Source: Candidatus Thorarchaeota archaeon (GTDB lineage Archaea > Asgardarchaeota > Thorarchaeia > Thorarchaeales > Thorarchaeaceae). Taken from it: DNA of 6,486 bases. The position numbers were made by a program, and so were the translations under genes. Location of the stretch: the NCBI GenBank assembly GCA_016840825.1, contig JAEORN010000237.1, positions 1 to 6,486 of the forward strand. The letters are read 5' to 3'. Shown here piece by piece: positions 1 through 4,895 of the stretch. The notes under the pieces are model-generated. The model worked only from the letters and a program-made list of their open reading frames with translations. It ran no database searches and was not told where the DNA came from. The stretch's first letter is position 1. Every line of letters starts with the position of its first letter.

Positions 1-242
1 ACATTGTCGCGCCATTTACGAACTTCTACCAGGGTGGAGAAACGAAAAGAATGAAACTTGCATATGATATGCTCAAGGAGTCATGGAAGGCAAATGGTGT
101 AAAATATGCTATTGATGAAGATGATGACATCATCGTTATTGCCGAAACAAATGACACTGACCTAACAGCCGATGAGATTAGAACCCTTGTTGGACATGTA
201 GTTCATGCGTGTGACACACTCTGGGAGATTTATCCTGGGTAG
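1..242 (+). CDS. YbjN-like domain protein, 3' end (5' end probably outside the window)
   Basis: The reading frame is open from base 3, the first complete codon, to the TAG at 240-242. It gives 79 residues, with a first in-window Met at base 51. The 16 residues before that Met (starting IVAPFTNFYQGG) fit the protein, so I favour a gene cut by the window edge over a complete 63-residue one. The visible part resembles the C-terminal half of YbjN / type III-secretion-chaperone-like domains: a helix (MLKESWKANGVK), a strand pair around an acidic turn (YAIDEDDDIIVIAET), then a long helix that begins LTADEIRTLV and ends near DTLWEIY. Such domains are small cytosolic alpha/beta folds whose role in archaea is not established. 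GGTGGAG at 33-39 could serve as a ribosome site for the Met at 51, so a short complete protein is the alternative. The family call is from memory of the pattern and is moderate only. Confidence 0.6.
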   Translation, partial: IVAPFTNFYQGGETKRMKLAYDMLKESWKANGVKYAIDEDDDIIVIAETNDTDLTADEIRTLVGHVVHACDTLWEIYPG

Positions 243-356
243 ATATACGGTGTAATCAAATAATAGCGTCTTGGCAACCAGCGTTCATTTCCAAGTCAAT
301 GGGTATTCGACACTTTGATAAGTCGAGTGCATTGGATAGTTGTTGTGATTTGACAC

Positions 357-899
357 ATGAGTACTGAAAGCCCTGTTCCCAAATTTCCATCAGAAAAGCG
401 GGAACGCCTTGTGTTGATTCTTCATCCAAAAAGGGCTTCCTTTATTTTCTACTACGTCTTTGGGGTCGTGCTTTTTGTAGTTGGACTCACGTTCATGATT
501 TTGGCATCTCTTGGAGCAATATCACATAGTATTCTCTCATGGAGTTTGAGTCTCTCCGCAATGATCTTTGGAGTCTTTCTCATTGTAGGTGCAGAAACCA
601 GACATTACTTCACACTTTACATCATTACAACATGGAATGTACGAGTAAGAAAGGGAATTTTCAGACGCAAGACGACTCGGGTATTCTATGATGAGATTGC
701 ATTATGCAGGACAAGCAGTAATCCTGAAGAGAAACGCGTCGGTATGGGTGATGTAGAGATATGCACCAAGACGATGAGTGAAGTGCCAGCAATAATCTTC
801 GATGAAGTGCATAATCCGGAGGGTGTAAAGGAGATTATTTCCAGATTCATACAGTCACTCCCGGATCCATTACCTTGGGCTCATCTTGATAGAAAATAG
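357..899 (+). CDS. Two-TM membrane protein with bacterial PH-like (DUF304/bPH2-type) domain
   Basis: This is a 180-residue integral membrane protein. A polar, basic N-terminus (residues 1-27) leads into two hydrophobic helices at about 28-52 and 58-79. A soluble beta-rich domain follows, at about 82-166. The pattern YFTLYIITTWNVRVRKGIF, then a strand with YDEIALCR and later GMGDVEICT, matches DUF304/bPH2 domains, in which two helices precede a PH-like barrel. In that family 'Y.IT..RV..R.GI' opens the barrel and 'G.G.V.I.T' is a later strand. The barrel should face the cytoplasm at the membrane. Its ligand and function are unknown; bacterial relatives (YdbS/YdbT type) are also poorly defined. 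The ATG at 357 is supported by GTGAT at 345-349, seven bases upstream. The gene stands alone, 114 bases after the YbjN-like gene and about 150 before the LRR pair, so nothing in the context assigns a pathway. Confidence 0.8.
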   Translation: MSTESPVPKFPSEKRERLVLILHPKRASFIFYYVFGVVLFVVGLTFMILASLGAISHSILSWSLSLSAMIFGVFLIVGAETRHYFTLYIITTWNVRVRKGIFRRKTTRVFYDEIALCRTSSNPEEKRVGMGDVEICTKTMSEVPAIIFDEVHNPEGVKEIISRFIQSLPDPLPWAHLDRK

Positions 900-983
900 T
901 CGGAGTCACTTTCACTCGATGATTTTAGCTTTGAATGCATCTCACGTTCAATAGACCCCCTTTTAATACGAAAGATTCCTTCT

Positions 984-999
984 GGACAAATCTATAAAC
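984..999 (+). promoter_or_regulatory. Probable archaeal BRE/TATA promoter of the first LRR gene
   Basis: GGACAAA (984-990) is followed directly by TCTATAAAC (991-999), which resembles a purine/A-rich BRE joined to a TATA box. A start 25-28 bases downstream, near 1020-1024, would leave a leader of about 30 bases that includes the GGAG at 1041-1044. A second AT-rich candidate, TTTTAATA at 961-968, is less well placed. Confidence 0.5.
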
Positions 1000-1050
1000 C
1001 TCTGTGCTAATTGAAATAATCGTTCATCAATAAATGGGCTGGAGATATAT

Positions 1051-1776
1051 GTGGTGGCTAGATTCACCATTAGGTACATAGATTTGGACGGCGAAATGTA
1101 TCAGGTTGAGAAAGATGATTTCTATTCTGAAATAGACTTGTCTGACCTTGGGATAAAATCACTAGGTCTCGAACCTATTGGTAATTGCCCTCGTCTCGAA
1201 AGATTGATTCTCAACACGAATTACATCACTTCACTGGACTTGACTCCTGTATCTGCATGCACAAGAATGAAAATTCTAAGTATAACCTCAAACAAGCTAG
1301 AAACCATTGATCTGAAGCCTCTTTCGAGATGTAGAGAATTAGAAGCACTTGAGCTCTCAGATAATTGTCTTAGCGAGATTGACTTACATCCTCTCAAAGA
1401 CTGCAGAAATCTGAAATGGCTGTATATTGCTGATAATCAACTTCACGAGGTTGATCTTAGCCCTTTCAAGGGTCATTCAAAACTCCAGTATCTCGTTCTC
1501 TCTGGAAACAGGCTATCAAGCATTGACCTGCAGCCATTGGAAAATGCGCATGATTTGCGATATATTCACCTGAATGAAAACTCAATTAGCTCAATCGATA
1601 TATCTGTGCTATTTCAGTGTGAGCAATTGGAGTCATTTGTTATTGACGGGTTCGTATCGATAAGTGCCAATCACAAATTGAAACACCAGAGTTTCTTCCC
1701 TGAGCCGATAAATGAAATTCTAGATGATGTTGAATGGCTACATGAGATAGGAGAACATCGTCGTGTGTCTTCATAG
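1051..1776 (+). CDS. Leucine-rich repeat protein, 6 full 24-residue repeats (paralogue 1)
   Basis: The 241-residue protein is an N-cap (residues 1-48), six consecutive 24-residue LRRs (49-192) and a C-terminal cap (193-241). Each repeat has the LxxLxLxxNxL core followed by IDLxPLxxC, as in LEALELSDNCL then SEIDLHPLKDCRN. The N-cap already carries a degenerate repeat (EIDLSDLGIKSLGLEPIGNC). Cys stands at repeat position 22, where typical LRRs have Leu, in most units; it is lost in repeats 4 and 5 (FKGHSK, LENAHD). There is no signal peptide or membrane segment, and the reduced-looking Cys ladder suggests a cytosolic protein. LRR solenoids bind proteins; the partner is unknown. The GTG at 1051 is preferred because GGAG (1041-1044) lies 6 bases upstream; GTG at 1054 is possible. 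The in-frame stop at 1012 limits any extension. The next gene is a clear paralogue. Confidence 0.9.
   Translation: MVARFTIRYIDLDGEMYQVEKDDFYSEIDLSDLGIKSLGLEPIGNCPRLERLILNTNYITSLDLTPVSACTRMKILSITSNKLETIDLKPLSRCRELEALELSDNCLSEIDLHPLKDCRNLKWLYIADNQLHEVDLSPFKGHSKLQYLVLSGNRLSSIDLQPLENAHDLRYIHLNENSISSIDISVLFQCEQLESFVIDGFVSISANHKLKHQSFFPEPINEILDDVEWLHEIGEHRRVSS
1195..1626 (+). repeat. Array of six 72-bp LRR-coding units
   Basis: Six coding units of exactly 72 bases (24 codons) run without insertions or deletions in phase with the gene. They are degenerate at DNA level: the similarity is mainly in codons for L..L.L..N.L and IDL.PL..C, so the array is old rather than freshly amplified. It ends where the last repeat (SSIDISVLFQCEQ) meets the C-terminal cap at LESFVID. 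Confidence 0.85.
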
Positions 1777-1862
1777 GATCTATATTATGAGGATTGGATT
1801 CAGCAATTTATTTTGAGTTGTTTCTCAATCGTAACACTGACTCTGGGCGATAGTAGATATTT

Positions 1863-1871
1863 AGATATAAT
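1863..1871 (+). promoter_or_regulatory. Probable TATA box of the second LRR gene
   Basis: AGATATAAT in an AT-rich stretch is the best TATA-like element in the 137-base gap between the LRR genes. A start about 25 bases downstream (near 1890-1895) lies after the GTG at 1881 but before GGTG at 1901-1904 and the ATG at 1914. If the promoter is right, the shorter reading frame is the true one. Confidence 0.45.
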
Positions 1872-1913
1872 AGTGATGTAGTGATAAAATGCAATGAACA
1901 GGTGCGGACATTC

Positions 1914-2753
1914 ATGACTAAGATTCGCATTGAGTATAGAATTGAGAATGGTATCGAGCTCTATATGCTTGTAGATGATTCTGCTACTAAAGTGGATATG
2001 AGTGGACGAAGTATAATCGACCTAGATTTAGAGTCTCTAGTAAATTGCAAGAATCTCACAGAACTTGACCTTACAGGTAACTGGCTTAAAACCATTGACT
2101 TGCAACCCCTTGCAGAATGCCCTAGCCTTGAGAAACTCAAGATAGGATCAAATCTCATCTCATCGGTTCAGCTCGATCCTCTTTCGCACTGCACGAATCT
2201 GATTTCTCTCTCACTTGATGTCAACAAATTGAATCGTATAGACATTAGTCCCCTTGCTCAATGCTGCCAGCTTGAGGAACTGTATCTTCAATCCAACCAC
2301 CTCCATGAGATTGATCTCTCTACACTGAGCTACACCTCTCTACTCCGCTTTCTGAGATTGGACTCCAATGAGATATATGGAATTGACCTTGATCCGTTAA
2401 GTCATTGTTCCCGTTTTCAAGAACTCTTTCTTGAACAGAATGAAATAAGCAGTCTAGATCTTCACCCTTTAGCTAGATGCAACAATCTTGAGGGTCTTTG
2501 GTTAAGAAGCATAGGAATTCTTAGTATCGATTTGCTGCCTCTCAAAGAATGTAAGAACCTACTCTGGCTAGATTTGAGTGAGAACCAGATGAAGACTGTT
2601 GACATAAGTCCGTTATTCCATTGCCAAAATTTGGAATCATTTATGATAGATGAAACAGTCCCTCTCATGGCTGATATCGAGCTTCAGACAAAGAAATGGA
2701 GTCCTATTTTAGAAGCACACCATCCTCGTGTTTTCTGGATTGGCAAACAATAG
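1914..2753 (+). CDS. Leucine-rich repeat protein, 8 full 24-residue repeats (paralogue 2)
   Basis: This 279-residue protein has the same design as the upstream gene: an N-cap (1-47), eight 24-residue LRRs (48-239) and a C-terminal cap (240-279). Repeats such as LTELDLTGNWL then KTIDLQPLAECPS follow the same consensus, and Cys at position 22 is kept in nearly all units except repeat 4 (YTSL). Repeat 7 (LEGLWLRSIGI) lacks the consensus Asn. The N-cap (KIRIEYRIENGIELYMLV) aligns with RFTIRYIDLDGEMYQVEK in paralogue 1, and the caps share LESF(M/V)ID after a D-I-S-x-L-F-x-C last repeat. No signal peptide or membrane segment is visible, so it is probably a cytosolic binding scaffold with unknown partner. 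I chose ATG 1914 over the in-frame GTG at 1881 because GGTG (1901-1904) is 9 bases upstream and because it aligns with the paralogue's N-terminus. The longer form would have 290 residues. Confidence 0.88.
   Translation: MTKIRIEYRIENGIELYMLVDDSATKVDMSGRSIIDLDLESLVNCKNLTELDLTGNWLKTIDLQPLAECPSLEKLKIGSNLISSVQLDPLSHCTNLISLSLDVNKLNRIDISPLAQCCQLEELYLQSNHLHEIDLSTLSYTSLLRFLRLDSNEIYGIDLDPLSHCSRFQELFLEQNEISSLDLHPLARCNNLEGLWLRSIGILSIDLLPLKECKNLLWLDLSENQMKTVDISPLFHCQNLESFMIDETVPLMADIELQTKKWSPILEAHHPRVFWIGKQ
2055..2630 (+). repeat. Array of eight 72-bp LRR-coding units
   Basis: Eight uninterrupted 72-base units encode the solenoid of paralogue 2. As in the neighbour, they are diverged at DNA level but keep exact 24-codon spacing. 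The array has two more units than the neighbour's, while both ends correspond, so gain or loss of two internal units explains most of the length difference. Confidence 0.85.
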
Positions 2754-2815
2754 GTCATATCTCCGTGACACTAGCCCTAATCTAATCCTCATGTGGAATA
2801 TCTTTAGTGAGTGTC

Positions 2816-3478
2816 ATGGCGAGTCCAGATGATATTGCTGCAAGAACTACAATTCGAATAGCTGGTGCTTTTCAAGAGATTCGAGACAGCTGGGTGCGAA
2901 GACTAGATTCCTACTATAACCAAGTTGAGTCTCTCCTCGAAGGACAATGGTTTGATTTGGCGGACTTCGCTGGAATTGTTCGTGAGTCCCGTTTGGCATC
3001 TCGTGAGGCAATTGATGGTCTTGGTAACGATTTGAGTTCGGAGCTAATCCATGCGTCCAATGGAATCATAACTCGATATGAAGCTGGGAGGGCATCACTT
3101 CAGGAAGAGATCAACGATCTTCGAGGTTCGCTCTCACGCGCTCTTTCGGGTGATGCCAATGCTATTCGCAGAGAAAATGAAGCTTTGCGCCTAGCAATCA
3201 ATGCTGTTCCGGAATACAGTCTGCTAGAGATAATTCGGAAGAACAAACGACTTTCGTATGATGAACTTGCAGATAGAGGTGGCCAGAGTAAAGCAAAAGC
3301 ACGCAAGTTTGCTAAGCAGTTATCAAATCTTGGGTATGTTGCTATTGATAAGAAGACAAAACCTCATTCTGTGGTTTTCCTTTCCTGCCCTTGGTCCGCA
3401 TCTGAGCCCGAGATTCAGTATACACTTGAAGAGAATCCAGGAACTCACAATCTCTCCAGACGAATAATATATCCATAA
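2816..3478 (+). CDS. Helical (coiled-coil-like) protein with C-terminal winged helix; putative DNA-binding regulator
   Basis: The 220-residue soluble protein has two parts. Residues 5 to about 130 are almost entirely predicted helix, rich in charged residues with heptad-like hydrophobics (for example SLQEEINDLRGSLSRAL at 94-110 and RRENEALRLAI at 118-128), suggesting coiled-coil dimerisation. Residues about 132-192 look like a winged helix: helix 1 EYSLLEIIRKNKRL, helix 2 SYDELADRGG, recognition helix QSKAKARKFAKQLSNLGYV, then a wing with IDKKTKPHSVVFLS. The pattern resembles archaeal MarR/ArsR-like regulators; I recognise no named family. A polar tail (193-220) follows. It starts 62 bases after LRR paralogue 2 with no clear promoter, so it may be cotranscribed with it. 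ATG 2816 (GTGAG at 2807-2811) is chosen; GTG 2807, with GTGGA at 2793-2797, would add three residues. The target DNA is unknown; the hairpin just downstream is a candidate. Confidence 0.75.
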   Translation: MASPDDIAARTTIRIAGAFQEIRDSWVRRLDSYYNQVESLLEGQWFDLADFAGIVRESRLASREAIDGLGNDLSSELIHASNGIITRYEAGRASLQEEINDLRGSLSRALSGDANAIRRENEALRLAINAVPEYSLLEIIRKNKRLSYDELADRGGQSKAKARKFAKQLSNLGYVAIDKKTKPHSVVFLSCPWSASEPEIQYTLEENPGTHNLSRRIIYP

Positions 3479-3484
3479 AATGAG

Positions 3485-3511
3485 CGGTTGTGCATGCTTG
3501 ATGCACAAACG
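3485..3511. promoter_or_regulatory. Inverted repeat, possible operator of the redox operon
   Basis: TTGTGCAT (3488-3495) and ATGCACAA (3501-3508) form a perfect 8-bp inverted repeat around the 5-base spacer GCTTG. Allowing one mismatch, pairing extends to 3485 and 3511. It begins seven bases after the stop of the winged-helix gene and abuts the TATA-like GTTAAAAG, in the place of the BRE. A third half-site, TTGTGCA, lies at 3542-3548 near the expected transcription start. No T-run follows, which argues against a terminator. A regulator-binding site is inferred, not shown. Confidence 0.5.
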
Positions 3512-3518
3512 TTAAAAG
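3511..3518 (+). promoter_or_regulatory. Probable TATA box of the thioredoxin-ccdA operon
   Basis: GTTAAAAG is the best TATA-like element in the 85-base gap and would place the transcription start near 3538-3543. That leaves a leader of about 22-26 bases containing the ribosome site GAGGT (3553-3557) of the thioredoxin gene. Confidence 0.4.
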
Positions 3519-3563
3519 GAGAATGAATGTACCTGCATATCTTGTGCACTACGAGGTATAGGT

Positions 3564-4133
3564 ATGGAACTCGGAAAATTGGCAATGGTTGGAATAACTG
3601 CAGCAATTGTCATAATTGGTCTTACAGTTGGTGTATCTCTTTTCGCTTTCCAGACCTCAGGAAATAATACAGAAACGCATCTCACGGGAATAACCACAGA
3701 TAGAGACCTACTGGAGCTTGGACTTCAGGTTCCTGATAATTGGTCGTTTGCAATGTCTGATGGTACAATATTGAATTTAGATGATCTTAACGGTCAAATA
3801 GTTCTTGTTGACCTTATGGCAACATGGTGTAGTTCATGCATAACACAGAATGCGAACTTGCAGACCGTATATGAAAGTCTTTCGGGATCATTAGTTATTA
3901 TCTCACTCTCAGTAGATGTTAGTGAAACAGCGGCAATGTTGGAGGATTACAAAACTACAAAGGGACTTCCTTGGGACCATGGTCTTGACTCCAATAGTGC
4001 ATTCGCAACCTACTTCAGTGTGGCGAATATTCCATCCTTGGTTCTCATTGATGGCGATGGCTACTTTAGATTCTATCATATTGGTGTCTGGAGCGCCTCA
4101 AGCATCTCTGACAGAGTTGGAAGTATTACGTAG
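3564..4133 (+). CDS. Membrane-anchored TlpA/ResA-like thioredoxin-fold protein
   Basis: The 189-residue protein has one N-terminal hydrophobic helix (about 7-29, no clear cleavage site), a short linker and a thioredoxin fold from about 54 to the end. The active site is WCSSC, with Cys89 and Cys92 after a strand (IVLVDLMAT). The cis-proline is Pro157 in ANIPSLVLID. VPDNWSFAMSDGTILNLDDLNGQ before the active site is the usual TlpA/AhpC-like lead-in. With the helix as anchor, the domain should sit outside the cytoplasmic membrane and act as a dithiol-disulfide reductant. The ATG at 3564 has GAGGT 6 bases upstream and no earlier in-frame ATG, GTG or TTG after the stop at 3513. The next gene, a CcdA-type transporter, starts 11 bases after this stop, which fits a donor-acceptor pair. 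Its final substrate is not evident; no cytochrome c or haem-ligation gene is visible. Confidence 0.9.
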   Translation: MELGKLAMVGITAAIVIIGLTVGVSLFAFQTSGNNTETHLTGITTDRDLLELGLQVPDNWSFAMSDGTILNLDDLNGQIVLVDLMATWCSSCITQNANLQTVYESLSGSLVIISLSVDVSETAAMLEDYKTTKGLPWDHGLDSNSAFATYFSVANIPSLVLIDGDGYFRFYHIGVWSASSISDRVGSIT

Positions 4134-4144
4134 GAGTTAAGAGA

Positions 4145-4843
4145 GTGCAAGGGGTTATCGAGCTTTTATTGATGCTATCCGGAGCAGTAGGCTCTGGGTT
4201 GTATATCGCCCTGTCACCATGTCTCTTTCCTCTCCTTCCTCTATTCCTGCTAAATAGTCTTCAGACCACAGATAGTCGAAGACGGAGTTTGATTGTTACG
4301 GGCGCCCTTGTCACAGGAATGCTAGTTTCAATAGGATTGTTTGCTATTATTGCATATCTCGCAGCCTCTGTGGGTTCATTCTTGTTGACTAATTTCACTA
4401 ATCTCCAAGCCTTGCTTGGAGTCTTCATTCTCTTCTTTGGAGTACTCATGCTATCCGAAACTCTAAGGGAATTACTCCATCTATCACGACTTAGCATAAA
4501 AGAACAGCCAGAAAAACCATCAAATCTGAACCAGGTGTTTCTAATCGGCTTGGGGTATACATTGATGGCAGCTCCCTGTGCAGGTCCTTCAATTCTAGCT
4601 ATTGTTTCAATCTTTGGTGCACAATCAAATCTCTTCATTCTAGCTTTTATGTTGGTTCTCGTATCAATTGCAATTGCTGTTCCGTATTTTGCTATCGCTC
4701 TTGTTACGGGGGAAGCTAGGACACGAATGACAAAATCTCTCAGTGGTCAAGCACGTAGAATAGAAATCATAGCAGGTGCCATTTTGATAATAGTTGGAGT
4801 AGTATTGATACTCCCCATATTTGGAATTCGTCTTTACATTTGA
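4145..4843 (+). CDS. ccdA: CcdA/DsbD-type transmembrane electron transporter
   Basis: This is a 232-residue polytopic membrane protein with about six hydrophobic helices, the usual size of stand-alone CcdA. The two signature cysteines are Cys26 in LSPCLFPLLP and Cys145 in AAPCAGPSI, each beside prolines, as in the DsbD/CcdA transmembrane domain. In that family they take electrons from cytoplasmic thioredoxin and pass them across the membrane to an exported thioredoxin-fold protein. The preceding gene encodes such a protein. A charged loop (RLSIKEQPEKPSNLNQ, about 115-130) separates the two halves of the inverted-repeat fold. The start is GTG 4145: AGGAG at 4132-4136 overlaps the upstream stop codon and lies 8 bases before it, a tightly coupled operon arrangement. 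I see neither the N-terminal nor the C-terminal soluble domain of full DsbD. The symbol is by family; orthology to a named protein is not proven. Confidence 0.9.
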   Translation: MQGVIELLLMLSGAVGSGLYIALSPCLFPLLPLFLLNSLQTTDSRRRSLIVTGALVTGMLVSIGLFAIIAYLAASVGSFLLTNFTNLQALLGVFILFFGVLMLSETLRELLHLSRLSIKEQPEKPSNLNQVFLIGLGYTLMAAPCAGPSILAIVSIFGAQSNLFILAFMLVLVSIAIAVPYFAIALVTGEARTRMTKSLSGQARRIEIIAGAILIIVGVVLILPIFGIRLYI

Positions 4844-4861
4844 ATGAGATACGATTTTCAA

Positions 4862-4875
4862 AAAATGTAAAAAAC
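4862..4875 (+). promoter_or_regulatory. Probable TATA-like element giving a leaderless S9 peptidase mRNA
   Basis: AAAATGTAAAAAAC lies about 25-27 bases before the ATG at 4896, the archaeal TATA-to-start distance. The region between is pyrimidine-rich (TCTCTTTTCTGCC) and has no Shine-Dalgarno match. The message may therefore begin at or next to the start codon. Confidence 0.4.
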
Positions 4876-4895
4876 AGTGTGTCTCTTTTCTGCCT

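Noticed and set aside
1812..1830. Weak stem TTGAG / CTCAA after the first LRR gene
   Set aside because: Five base pairs with a six-base loop and no T-run afterwards are expected by chance in AT-rich intergenic DNA.
1195..2630. The 72-base periodicity as a CRISPR or satellite array
   Set aside because: The periodicity is in phase with two intact genes, is diverged at DNA level and encodes LRR consensus residues. There are no conserved direct repeats with unique spacers.
2462..2668. Minus-strand open frame inside LRR paralogue 2 (a similar one is at 1961-2158)
   Set aside because: Both are mirror frames of the regular 72-base repeat units; the repeats keep the antisense frame open by chance.
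3488..3508. Reading the inverted repeat as an intrinsic terminator of the winged-helix gene
   Set aside because: The 8-bp stem is only half G+C and is followed by an A-rich, not T-rich, stretch. Its position against a TATA-like box fits an operator better.
3916..4140. Second + strand frame of 74 codons overlapping the thioredoxin gene
   Set aside because: It overlaps the cis-Pro half of the thioredoxin domain out of frame and has no domain of its own.
4261..4638. Open frame of 125 codons on the minus strand
   Set aside because: It lies entirely inside ccdA, whose two signature Cys-Pro motifs and ribosome site are clear. Its own translation has no recognisable domain.
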